Positions 53,675 through 63,785 of a stretch of DNA of 64,000 bases are shown here, piece by piece. The position numbers and the translations under genes are program-made. This DNA comes from Sporothrix humicola (taxonomy: Eukaryota > Ascomycota > Sordariomycetes > Ophiostomatales > Ophiostomataceae): assembly GCA_021396245.1 (NCBI GenBank), contig WNYE01000048.1, positions 1 to 64,000 on the forward strand, in the 5' to 3' direction. Numbering within the stretch: the stretch's first letter is position 1; each line of letters starts with the position of its first letter. Under the pieces are notes generated by a model. It worked only from the letters and a program-made list of their open reading frames with translations, was not told where the DNA came from and ran no database searches.

Positions 53675-54817
53675 GGTGGTCGTCGTCGTTCGTTTTGTCG
53701 AAGGAATCGTTGTTGGATAGATCTATCGCCGTACTGCACTCGAGAAAGTGATCGATCGATTCGAAAGAATGCAAGGCTGGCGTTCCGCAGCAAGGCAACA
53801 GAAAGGCAAACCAAGCATGTCCCAGGAAAGAGAGACAAGAAATCGAAAGCAGCCCAGACAGCCAGACGGCGTCGTTGGGTGTGTTGCTGCTATCGTGATC
53901 GAAGTGCTGAAATGGATGGATTACGGTGATGTAGTAAAGAGGAGAGAAATGCTGCAAAAGGAGGATTCGCCCCGAGGGCTACAGAAAGCATCAAGACATT
54001 GCTTTGCTGTGTATCGGATAGAAGGCAGCGACAGTGGCGTCGAGACGGGATCGATATAGGGTGGCAAAACCGACGTCGATGGTTGGGATGGAACTGGTGA
54101 AACTGACGATGGCTCGTGCCAGCTCTGGTGGATAATGATTTGTGTAGGTGTTCAGGCCTGTGCTGAGCAGTCGAGGCAGCTTGGGTCAGCAGGCAGGGGT
54201 TTCGTCACAGCACCTTCCCTCGTTTCCTGCTAGCACACCCTTGGCGCCTTCCCGGCGTAAATCGACGCGGGGTGGCGCGCGGCAGCCTGGGAGGCAGGAG
54301 CGAAGCTCGAAATAGATGGTACTTTGTGTCGCTCGTACATTGGTACGTGCTACAAGTCACTACTATCAGTACTAATAGGTACATAGAGACAGCAAATTAT
54401 ATGTGACGCTATTGCTGTAAAAACAGCTGTTATAAGTACCTGCATGTAGCACTTGGAGACGCGGGTACAACGCGGCAAGGAAAACGCGTCAAAACAGCAA
54501 GCGCAGGAAACAATGGGTTCAGTCGGCTTTCAGATATTGGACAACGGTACGACGTCCAACGTTGAACACGACTCTTTTCCACGATATTCAGGAACGGCAT
54601 CCGCTTTCTTGCAGCCGCGACGTCGAAGCACAATTCGAGATGTGCCCTCTAGGCTGAACTGTCGATTCCAAAGCAGACCGGACAAGGCCAGCGACCGCGA
54701 AAATAGCACGCATCACAACAATATCGAAACTTCGATTCAGCTCGATCAAGTCAAAACAACGGCACATACAGTCACATAGACACAGCAACCACGGCCAAAA
54801 GCTTGCTGGCTCCCGCA
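53675..54817. promoter_or_regulatory. divergent promoter region, FAB1 / 1024-aa orphan
   Basis: 1.14 kb between divergent starts. A MluI-type ACGCGT (MBF-like) element is at 54484-54489. GTAC-rich sequence occurs around 54335-54385. A 108-codon frame at 54453-54779 has no protein-like character. Confidence 0.4.
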
Positions 54818-57800
54818 ATGTCTACAAATATGGCGGGCTTCGTCCCCAGTCTGCCGCCGCCAATGGACGACAAAAAAACTGTTCTGCTCAGTCGAGCCGC
54901 CCGCATTCCTTCCAGCCAAAAGAGGATCCTTGAAGAGGAGAGCTCGTGGCTGAGCAGCGACTGCAAACCGGACCCGGACCATATGATGGTGCCGGACAGG
55001 GTGCTGAAGTACGTGCAGCTGAATTGGGCGAGAGAGAGCGAAGAGAGCGAAGAGAGTAGCAAGCAGCCAGCCATGGCCGAACAAGAAATGGCAGCATCAC
55101 AACCATCACTCGATAAACCTATACCTGTGGCAGAGAAGGAACCTGTCCTCGAGAAAACCACCGACCCCGTCATAAAAGAGACCGAGACGGCCGTTCTTCC
55201 CGAAGTCACCCCGGCAGTGACCACAGAACCTCCGGTTGAGGCGCCAAAATATCCCCAAGTAGCACCCAAAGAGCCAGAGACGACAGAACAAACGACAACC
55301 ACACCGACAGAAAACCCACCTTCAGCACCCGCTCAGTCTTCACAAAAAACGGCCAGTGCACCAGGCGAAATAGCTAGCTCTCCAAAGAAAGCAGTCCTAG
55401 CCTCGAGGGAGGCAAATCAGCGGACGTCGACTCCTGAAGCCGTGATCATCCCGGAAAAGGCTGTGACGCTAGACGCACGAAGCTCTCCTCCAGTGACGGG
55501 GCTGCGTGAACAATCGCCGGATGATTGGCCCAGCCAGCTTCCCAGCGAAGACGACGACAACAGAGAGAGTGTTACCGAAAGTGGCAATGAAAGCGACAGC
55601 GACAAAGAAAACGATCGAATCGCTCGAGGTGAGGAGCCGTTGTTGAAAGACAAAGAAGACCAACAGCTCCCACAACCGCAACAAGCAGCACATCAAGTCC
55701 CTTCAGTACCATCTCCCGCCCCCGTTCCGTCTGCCCCTCCAACCCAAGATATGGCTCCGCTTTCACAGACAAAGTCTTGGGTTCAACGACAATCGCCGTA
55801 TCACGGTCGCTCGCCTGATCTTGGCAGCAGCTCTCCGTTGCCCATTGACGTTGAGCTGCCTGATATCCTGGGAGGGAGGCTTTCTGCGTCACGCCCGCCT
55901 TCGTCAAGGCGTGGCATATACTCGCAAACGGTCGACGACGTTCCGAGCAGCAGTCCAACGCCAAAAGAGCCACGATCGGCCATGCTCAGCACATCAGAAA
56001 CGGTCGAGCAAAGAAACACAGGCGTCACCAACAAGACTCAACCGCCAAGAAGGCTTATGAAGCCGCCCGTCTTTCCTCCCAAGGCACCATTACAGACCAA
56101 ACCGCCGGTGGCAGGGCCCGGCCAGGTCATCAGTCTCAACCCAAGCAGAGTGCCATCCTTAACTCGTCCGCCCAAAGTCCACCCTCCTGTCAACGATACC
56201 GGCCTGGCTACAAGTGATTTGGTCACAAGCCCAGTCGCCACACCGCACTTTCAAAGAACAGATATTCACTCTCGTGAAGTTGCCGCACACGAACCAGTCA
56301 GCAATGTGCAAACGCCCGCTCCTGCTCCATCCAATGTCGGTCCAACCCCAACCACGTCAGCCGTGACTACATCGTCTCCTCCAATCCTAGCACCTTCCTA
56401 CAATAATACGCCAGCGTCAGGGCAGATGTCCACCAAATCGACATCGTCCGCCGTTTCACGGACGTGGATGATGCCCTACGAGACGTTTACTGGAGCGTAC
56501 CCAGACTACGAGGGGGATCTAGAGGAATTTCTGCGTGCGTGTTATTCGCTTCAACACATCACTCCAGGCTCGCTCCCAGATTTCGTCTTTGACGACATCG
56601 TCCATATGTTCTGGAAATACATAGATTACGTCCAGAACACAGTCTCGGGCACGCCACAGAACCTCACCCAGTGGTATAGCGCCAATGCCACGGATCTCGT
56701 TCACAACCAAAAGGTCGTCACCCGGGCCAATCTAGGCAACATTCTCAAGGCATACCCCATAGAGGTCAAGGCGTTGGGGGTCAAGGCGACCCTTCGCCAC
56801 ACACAGCATCCAAGTTCTCCAGCCACCGTATCGGAAGATCGTACGAGAGAGGACGCTGTTGTCAGTTTGGCCAAGACTCCAGCCAAACCTACGCCTATCC
56901 CCCACCACATCAGCCATCCTGTGACTTATGAGAGCCCCCCGCCAGGCCGTCCGTTCCCTTCTGACAGCGCCCGCCGCCGCAGTCCTACGGCCTCCAGCAT
57001 GCTGCCCAACTCGATTCTTCAGCATCTTGACGCGCCGCGAGCGTCGAACACTACTGATATCGGCAATGTGTTCCAACATGGCCGTTTCGGCCAGAGCCTG
57101 AGCAGCTTAAGCCAAAGCCAGAGCCAGAGCCAGAGCCAAGACAGGGAGCAAAGCCAAAATCTGCCACGGCAAGCCGACACTGGCTTTAGACCAACCCAGT
57201 CTTCTTCGTGGGATGGCTCTCAGGATCTTATCCAGCTGAACCTTCCAAGCTCGCCAATCCCGTCCAGTGAAATTCCGCCCGGCATGGATAGACGGCACTT
57301 CCTGCTGCAGTCGCAACAGCCGGTGTCGTTTGCACGTCGTGATGTGCCGCCACCTCAGGTGCATGCGGCTTATCCTGAATCTTCGATTGCCGAGACACCA
57401 GCCAGGCCACTGTCGAATCGCAAGCGGAGTCACCACGAAGCCCGGGAGCTCCAAGGAGGCTCTGCGCGGAAAGTGTCAACACCCAATCGCCCGGCAGTGC
57501 CAACACCCACACCCAGGAAACGTGTGCCAGAGCCGGCTGCGAATATCGACGATGACGAAGAGGACGACTTTGAGACATCCATGCTGAGTGTGCAATCGGC
57601 CGCTGAAGTGAGAATACCGCCGGCCCAGCCGCCAAAGACAGCTCCAAGTGGCATCAGCAAAGAACGGCGCCGTGCTACCATTGCGGCGTCGGACATTGGC
57701 ATGGCCGCACGGATGGCAGCTGCCGAAGAACGAGTGGCGGTTGCGCCAAAGAGAGTGCTGCCAGCATCAATGGCGCGAGAAGCAGCCAGTGGACAGCCGC

Positions 57801-57892
57801 CCAAAAAGAAGAAAAAGAAGGTTGCAAAACAATCCTTCGCCGAGATGTTTGGCCAGTTCTTGAAGGAGCAGGTCGGTCCAAAGAGAGCATAA
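54818..57892 (+). CDS. large disordered fungal protein of unknown function (1024 aa)
   Basis: Single-exon frame of 1024 residues. The start at 54818 is the first ATG; the frame extends only five codons further upstream, to a TTG. The N-terminal block (about 1-72) contains a compact segment around IPSSQKRILEEESSW. A long Pro/Ser/Thr/Glu-rich disordered region follows. A folded, aromatic-rich domain lies at about 548-660 (MPYETFTGAYPDYEGDLEEF, FDDIVHMFWKYIDYV). After more disorder comes a Gln/Ser repeat at about 765-780, and a C-terminal block with a basic PPKKKKKKVAKQ nuclear signal and an SFAEMFGQFLKEQ helix. Likely nuclear. I do not recognise the family. The short conserved islands joined by linkers look like a scaffold or adaptor. 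Confidence 0.75.
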   Translation: MSTNMAGFVPSLPPPMDDKKTVLLSRAARIPSSQKRILEEESSWLSSDCKPDPDHMMVPDRVLKYVQLNWARESEESEESSKQPAMAEQEMAASQPSLDKPIPVAEKEPVLEKTTDPVIKETETAVLPEVTPAVTTEPPVEAPKYPQVAPKEPETTEQTTTTPTENPPSAPAQSSQKTASAPGEIASSPKKAVLASREANQRTSTPEAVIIPEKAVTLDARSSPPVTGLREQSPDDWPSQLPSEDDDNRESVTESGNESDSDKENDRIARGEEPLLKDKEDQQLPQPQQAAHQVPSVPSPAPVPSAPPTQDMAPLSQTKSWVQRQSPYHGRSPDLGSSSPLPIDVELPDILGGRLSASRPPSSRRGIYSQTVDDVPSSSPTPKEPRSAMLSTSETVEQRNTGVTNKTQPPRRLMKPPVFPPKAPLQTKPPVAGPGQVISLNPSRVPSLTRPPKVHPPVNDTGLATSDLVTSPVATPHFQRTDIHSREVAAHEPVSNVQTPAPAPSNVGPTPTTSAVTTSSPPILAPSYNNTPASGQMSTKSTSSAVSRTWMMPYETFTGAYPDYEGDLEEFLRACYSLQHITPGSLPDFVFDDIVHMFWKYIDYVQNTVSGTPQNLTQWYSANATDLVHNQKVVTRANLGNILKAYPIEVKALGVKATLRHTQHPSSPATVSEDRTREDAVVSLAKTPAKPTPIPHHISHPVTYESPPPGRPFPSDSARRRSPTASSMLPNSILQHLDAPRASNTTDIGNVFQHGRFGQSLSSLSQSQSQSQSQDREQSQNLPRQADTGFRPTQSSSWDGSQDLIQLNLPSSPIPSSEIPPGMDRRHFLLQSQQPVSFARRDVPPPQVHAAYPESSIAETPARPLSNRKRSHHEARELQGGSARKVSTPNRPAVPTPTPRKRVPEPAANIDDDEEDDFETSMLSVQSAAEVRIPPAQPPKTAPSGISKERRRATIAASDIGMAARMAAAEERVAVAPKRVLPASMAREAASGQPPKKKKKKVAKQSFAEMFGQFLKEQVGPKRA

Positions 57893-58109
57893 GGCTGAGG
57901 CTTTACCATATATATGTTTCAGGGGCAGTTGAAAGGCGTTTATCGCGGGCATTTTTGTCTATATCTCTTCACGGCGTCCATATCATAATAGCATTCTTGT
58001 ACTGTCGCAGACTATGCCTGATATTTTTTTTTTTAAAATCCTCTTTATTTATCGTTGCGTCGTGATCTTGGCTCGTATCGTACAAGTACCCAGTGCTCTG
58101 TCCCACCTC
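57893..58109. other. convergent 3' region, orphan / BolA
   Basis: 217 bp between facing stop codons. A/T-rich 3' UTR-like sequence. Confidence 0.45.
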
Positions 58110-58589
58110 TTATGCCTGATCTTTGCCACAACCCACGGCATCGGCTCCTGTCTTTGCCTTTGCAGCTTCTTTGGCTGCCTCTTCTGCCGGCGTCATTGTA
58201 CGCAGCTGCAGTGCGTGGATGCCACCATCGCGCTTCATCTCGTCATCCAGAAGCGAGTACACCATGCGGTGGCGTGCGGGCTGGCGCTTGGACTCAAAAG
58301 CCTCCGTCGTGATCACCAGCCGGAAATGTGTCTCGCCAGTCTGCACTTTGTCGGCCATGGCGGCATGGTGCGCGTGGAGGTGGGAGTCGTTGAAGACGTC
58401 GAGGCGCGTCGGGTTCAAGGGTGCGAGCTGGGAGGTTAGCGGCGGGCCAGTTGCCATGTAAAATGCTCATTTAGCGATGCGACTCACTCTCTCCCGGATC
58501 AGGTCCTCGACGGGAGTGGCTTTCGGCTGTGCCATTGTGGCCAGTGTGCGGAGGCCGAGCAGACGGCGGGGTGCCAGACGGGTCAGCAT
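58110..58589 (-). CDS. BolA-family protein, mitochondrial type
   Basis: BolA proteins act with monothiol glutaredoxins in iron-sulfur cluster transfer. Exons are complement(58488..58589) and complement(58110..58427), 139 aa. The 60-bp intron has donor GTGAGT, a CTAAC branch and acceptor CCCAG, phase 0. The upstream ATG at 58589 was chosen over the one at 58535 because it adds 18 residues (MLTRLAPRRLLGLRTLAT) that form an Arg/Leu-rich amphipathic mitochondrial presequence. The BolA fold is clear: VFNDSHLHAHH, HFRLVITTEAFESKR, ARHRMVYSLL and GIHALQLRTMTPAE, with the invariant C-terminal His105. Fits the Bol1 (mitochondrial) class. The Ala/Lys tail after 115 is variable. Confidence 0.92.
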
Positions 58590-59791
58590 AGGTCGATGCG
58601 AAGATATTCGAACTCAAATTCAACGAGCGCGCTTCGTCTGCTGTGTGGTTACGCCGTGTCGTCGAGTGGTCGTTGTGGTGTGGTGAGAGCTTGACGGCCA
58701 AAATCGAATGACTGGGGTAAACTTTTCTTAGCGGCGGAGGAGGCCGCGATGCACTAACGCGGGGCGTCTACGGGGCATTTGTGGTAAGCAGAATTGCGGC
58801 GCCCTACACGGCAGGAGCCACAACCACGCACCTTCCGGTGCCGACACACTTTCTCCTGCCACTCTGCCTATTCTCATGTGTCGTTCCTTCCTCGCCTCTC
58901 GTTTTCCTTTATTTAGTTTTCTTCCTCTATGATATTGCCGCCTCGTCTGCTCTTGCCGAAAGAAGCTCTCGTGCCAATGCCTCTCCGCCTTACATAACGC
59001 GCAAATAAGCACACCAACACGCTGGGATATGCGAGAGTAATGACGGCACTTCCCCACTTGGCACTTAAACTCCCTCTGAAATTCTGCCCCAAAATTGGCC
59101 TGCCACCATCATTCCGATCTCCGGTTCCCCAACCGCCAACTGCCGCCCAATCACAGCAGTCAATTGCGGCCCTTTCATCGTCGTGCTGCAACTTTTTTTC
59201 GCGCCTCGCGCTGCCTTGTCGGTTCGTTCGTCACTTTCGTCCTGTCTTTCTATTGCAACCCACACGCTCACAGTGACTACCGCTACGACTGCATCCCCAT
59301 CGCTCTTGCCTGCCATTCCCAACAAAAAGCGCATTGCTCCTGCAGGTCTATCACGGCACTCTCAGTGTGCCGTCCTGCGCTTTCCCAAAAGAGCCATCCG
59401 CAACCGACTGCTCCTTCCCGTGCCGTGGTCAGCTTCCTGCCTTACCTCACCTCGTCTCTGTGTGACAGCCGTGCCTTCTCAAACTGTTTCTCCAGGAGCC
59501 CAGTGTTGTGCATTGCCTGCCCCCACCACGGCCTCTTTCTCCCGCATCGCATCCAGCACGGCCTTTTTGGCTCTCCGCGCCCCGGACAACCCCCTCGGTG
59601 ATCCTCGGTGTCTCCGCACGCCCCCTTTCTCCTCACACACCCACCCCTGTACATACTCTGTATTAGCGGGTAGCTTCGAGCCTGTTATTCTTGATTGGCC
59701 TGACCCCCTTTTCATCTTGTCCTTCTTTTCCTTTTCCTCTTTTTCTCTCTTTTTTTTTCTTTCCCGTCTGTTGTATTAATAGAAGTCTGTT
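58590..59791. promoter_or_regulatory. divergent promoter region, BolA / acyl-CoA synthetase
   Basis: 1.2 kb between divergent starts. A CCAAT box lies at 59147-59151 and a T/C-rich tract at about 59720-59765 before the synthetase start. Overlapping frames on both strands lack domains. Confidence 0.45.
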
Positions 59792-61961
59792 ATGCGGCCT
59801 TATATGAATCGACGGCTCGGCCACTCTTCAGTGTTTTCCGTCCTTCAGCGTTTTGCGTCTTCATCTTCCCCGCCGTCTGCTTCGTTCTTGTCTGCCTCGT
59901 GTCCTTCGGTTCTTCTTTCTGCTTCCTCTCCACTCAAATCAACCCCTCTACTACCATTATCCACATCCTCTTTCTTCTCCAGCTTTTCTCGGTCCTTTGC
60001 TGCCATGGCGCCGACATTGCCCCGGCTCCCCGTCTTTGAGGCGATCGCTAAACACGACCCCGAGTCGACTGCCGTTGTCCACTCGCTGTCCGGCCGCCGT
60101 TTCCACTATGGCGAGCTGCTCGGCGACGTTCGCAAGGTCCGGGACCAGATGATTGAGGCTGCCGGCAAGACAGACGACCTCAATGGCGAGCGTGTGGCCT
60201 TTATGGTCGAGAACAGCTACGACTATGTCGGTGAGTCTTCCCCCACTCAAATGATGTCGGTTGTCCACGTCTAACTTGTCAGTGGCCCTACTTGCTATTT
60301 TGGCTGCACGAGCCATTGCCGTTCCTCTGGCACCTGCTTTCCCGATCCCCGAGCTCCAGTACATTGTCGACCACAGCGAGGCACTGCTTGTCGTGTCTTC
60401 GCCCAAGTTTGACGCCAAGGCCAAGCAGCTGCTGGCGGCCGAGCTCGTGTCCAAGCCAAAGCACGTGGCACTGGAGAAGCACCAAGGCGGTGGTGTCCAC
60501 GAAAAGGTCGAGCTGGACGAGCAAGCGGACGCCGGCAAGGCCGGCATGATGCTGTACACCTCAGGCACGACAAACCGGCCAAAGGGCGTCTCTCTGCCTG
60601 AACGGGTCATGACGGCACAGGCCCAGTCGCTCAACAAGGCATGGGAGTACTCACCAAAGGACCATCTTCTGCACGTGCTCCCTCTGCACCACATCCACGG
60701 CACGATCAACGCCCTCTATGCTCCTCTTTTCTCTGGCAGCTCCATCGAGTTCCTCTTCCCCTTCAACGCCGATGCTGTCTGGCGCCGGTTTGCAGCGCCA
60801 TTCCTGCCGGAGACCGAAGCCACTACTGAGGCCAATGGTACCACCAAACCCGAGAAGAAGGAGATCGTCACTTTCTTCACCGTCGTCCCGACCGTCTACA
60901 GCCGCCTACTCGCGACGCACAAGGAACTGAGCCCAGAGATGCAAAAGGCCACGCGCGAGGCCATCTCTCCCGCCAATCTTCGTCTCAACATTTCCGGCTC
61001 AGCAGCCCTGCCAACGCCCGTTAAGCAGGCATGGTCCGACCTGTCGCAGGGCAATGTGCTGCTCGAGCGGTTTGGCATGACCGAGGTCGGCATGGCTCTT
61101 TCGTGTGGCTTGAACGTGGCACACCGCGTGGACGGCAGTGTCGGCTGGCCTCTGCCGTCAGTTGAGGCTCGCCTTGTTGATATGGATAAGGGTACTGTTA
61201 TTGCACCCGGCGAGGAGGTCGACAGCGACGGCCGGGAACGGGCAGGCGAGATCCAGTTGCGCGGTCCCACCATCTTTGCCGAGTACTGGCGCAACCCGAC
61301 AGCGACAGCCAGCGAGTTTGCCCCCGCTGCCGAGGGTGATGCCAACACAACGCCGTGGTTCAAGACGGGCGATGTCGCAGTGCGTCGCACGGTGGACGGC
61401 GTGGACGAAGCCGCTGCTGCTGCTGCTGCCCCGTCGCAAGACTGGACCGGCGACCGCAGCATGTACTTTATCCTGGGCCGCAAGAGCGCCGACATCATCA
61501 AGTCTGGCGGCGAGAAGGTGTCAGCGCTCGAGATTGAGCGCGAGCTGCTGTCGCTACCCGTCGTGTCCGAGGCGGCCGTTGTCGCCGTGCCGTCGGGCAA
61601 GTGGGGCCAAAAGGTGGGCGCCGTGATTGTGCTGCAAAGCAAGGGCGAGCACGCGACAACCAAGTGGTCCGTCATGGACATGCGCCGGGCGCTCAAGAGC
61701 CGGCTGGTCAACTACAAGATCCCGCAGCTTCTGCGCGTCGTCGAGAGCATCCCGCGCAACGCCATGGGCAAGATCAACAAGAAGCAGCTGGTCGCACAGG
61801 TGTTCGAGGACGACTTTAGCGGCGATGAAGCGACGGCACCGGTGTCGCCTGCTGCCAAGGCCAAGGTTCTCAAGCGGGACGCCCCTGCCGCTGCCGCTGC
61901 CCCAACAGAAGCAGCGCCGGTCGTCGAAGAGGAGTCGCCGTCCAAGCGGCAAAAGGTGTAG
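59792..61961 (+). CDS. ACSF3-like mitochondrial acyl-CoA (malonyl/methylmalonyl-CoA) synthetase
   Basis: Adenylate-forming enzyme that activates an organic acid with ATP and joins it to CoA. Exons are 59792..60230 and 60283..61961 (705 aa). The 52-bp intron has donor GTGAGT and a CTAAC branch, phase 1. The first 72 residues are Arg/Ser-rich and look like a mitochondrial presequence; a second in-frame start at 60005, in a GCCATGG context, would give a 634-aa form. Motifs are MLYTSGTTNRPKG (about 236-248, ATP binding), HVLPLHHIHGTINALYAPL, RFGMTEVGMAL, GSVGWPLPSVEARL and KSADIIKSGGEKVSALEIE, with the catalytic Lys in GKINKK. These patterns match the ACSF3/MatB group better than long-chain or acetyl-CoA synthetases. 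The C-terminus carries a basic PSKRQKV extension. Divergent from BolA. Confidence 0.87.
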
Positions 61962-62509
61962 AGTGCCAGCGAGATGGCACGGGCTGTATATAAAAGCAAT
62001 GTATTTATGAGGGCGGTTTGACGAATGACATAATACAACGTACATAGACGATAGAATTTTGGTTACATACAGGTGGCTTAGCTGCGATAGAGCGGCTTTT
62101 CTTCATACCACGTACATTCAACTCTTCTTCTCGAAAAGCTACTCTCTTTTGGCCATGCTATTGGTATCAAGCTCATCTCCACATTATATTTGTGGCCAAT
62201 CCTGACATCAACCGTTCGCAGGGCCCCTGGCTAGCTGAAGAGCGTGGCGTTTTGGCTTGTTTACTAGCACAATCTATTGATTGTTTTTGATACGACTTTC
62301 GGAATAGCATCGTTCCCGGCGAACGACTTTGCATTGCTTTGCTACTTTGTTCCCACAAGATGGACATTGCATTGTGTTGTGCGTGTCACTATCTTTGATA
62401 TTTCCCTTCTTTTCCTTGTTTCTTTTTTTTCCTTTTTTCTTTTCATTTGATTTTTGTTTCTGATCTTCTTCTTCATCATCGACAATCTCCTACCCTCTCA
62501 AACCGCAAT
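61962..62509. other. intergenic, promoter of secreted-protein gene
   Basis: 548 bp. A T-rich/pyrimidine tract at about 62400-62450 precedes the next start. No coding feature seen. Confidence 0.45.
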
Positions 62510-63163
62510 ATGAAGGGCATCTCTCATTTTCTGGCCCTTGGCCTGGCCATTAACGGCGTCACTGCATCTCGCTGCCGTCCAGGCTCTGCCTCGTCTTCTT
62601 CGGCCTCGTCGTCGGCCTCGGCTTCCGCATCGCCTCTTCCGCCTGCCCCGCCTCCTTGCACCAACGTCATTGAAGACGGCAACTTTGTCAACGGCTTCTC
62701 GTCCTGGACAAGTGGCTCACAAGGCGCTGCTCTCGTCTATCCCGTCTCTGGTTCCGGATGTACATCCTTGACGCCGACAACATCGTGCGCCGAAATCAAG
62801 CTCACACCGGTTGAGGGCGAAACAAACAACTATGCGTGGATCGAGAGCGAGCCTTTTACCCTGACCCAGGGCGTCACCTGCGCACTGAGCATCGATACGT
62901 ACATGGGGATCGGCGGCTCCAATCTTGCCATCAGCTACACCTATTCATTCAACGACGTCGGCAACCCCCAGAAGCGGAGTGTCGACGACGTGGCTGGCCA
63001 CAAGATGCTCGAGAAACGTATCGGTTTACTTACCTACAAAACAGGCACTACCGTCGGCACCGGCAATCCGCAAACGCTGCGCATTATGCTCTCTTCGCGC
63101 ACAGTGCTGGTCACGATGGATGTGTCCCATATTACTCTCATTCCGGCCAACTGTCCTGTTTAA
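62510..63163 (+). CDS. small secreted protein with possible Kex2 sites (217 aa)
   Basis: Single exon of 217 aa. A signal peptide covers residues 1-19, with likely cleavage after Ala19 (GVTA). A Ser/Ala-rich linker (about 25-41) and a Pro-rich spacer follow. The mature domain from Cys50 begins CTNVIEDGNFVNGFSSW, the typical opening of a beta-sandwich carbohydrate-binding-like module in fungal surface proteins. Cysteines at 22, 50, 84, 93, 124 and 215 suggest disulfides. Two Lys-Arg pairs (155-156 and 169-170) flank a 12-residue stretch and could be Kex2 sites. No catalytic motif and no GPI signal. Function unknown; a cell-wall protein or effector candidate. Confidence 0.75.
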   Translation: MKGISHFLALGLAINGVTASRCRPGSASSSSASSSASASASPLPPAPPPCTNVIEDGNFVNGFSSWTSGSQGAALVYPVSGSGCTSLTPTTSCAEIKLTPVEGETNNYAWIESEPFTLTQGVTCALSIDTYMGIGGSNLAISYTYSFNDVGNPQKRSVDDVAGHKMLEKRIGLLTYKTGTTVGTGNPQTLRIMLSSRTVLVTMDVSHITLIPANCPV

Positions 63164-63785
63164 GGAGATGGTGATCGTGTGGTTGTTGAATACGTCAACC
63201 GCTTTCCCTAGGATTTTTTTTATCTTCTTTTCTTTCTTTATTTCATTAATTTATATTTATTTTATAATATTTGCGCTTTCTTTCCTCCCATTTCGTCGTT
63301 TTTTTCTTAAAAAACTTTACATAGAAAAGGCTGAAGCCAAGATCATAAATTGTATGCAATGATCTCAATCCCTAGATCGACCGTCATAAAGCAATGGTAT
63401 AGGCTATCATCAACCGATCGAGAGTTGGAGAGTTACCCCAGGCTTTACATTTTGGGTAGTCCAGTGTGTATCTGTTTAACAACTTGTAGCTCCGAAGTTG
63501 CCCCATGCTTTAACTGAATGTTCCCCAACTCAATCCCTCTCCAACTTTGGTGACGTTTCCTCGGTATCCGACCTCATATTCCATGGCTATGCTTCCCGAG
63601 GAGTTGAGATGCATGCGTTTCTAGATATCACATATAAAAGAACGGAAATCATTCAGACATGATCTCAAGTGTAGTGAGATAATGTTTTCAACACACCCTT
63701 TTTTCGCCTCCTTTTAACTTTTTTTCATTTTCACTTCATTCTCAAGAAATAAACCAACGAGTAATAGAACACACATCTCACTAAA
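63164..63785. promoter_or_regulatory. promoter region of the right-end SDR, with repeats
   Basis: 622 bp. A 16-bp direct repeat (GTTRCCCCAKGCTTTA, 14/16 identical) is at 63432-63447 and 63497-63512. A 10-bp inverted pair AGTTGGAGAG / CTCTCCAACT is at 63423-63432 and 63537-63546. A TATAAAA at 63633-63639 lies 147 bp before the ATG. Confidence 0.5.
63633..63639 (+). promoter_or_regulatory. TATA box for the right-end SDR
   Basis: TATAAAA 147 bp upstream of the ATG at 63786, followed by pyrimidine-rich DNA and an A/C-rich leader. Confidence 0.5.
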
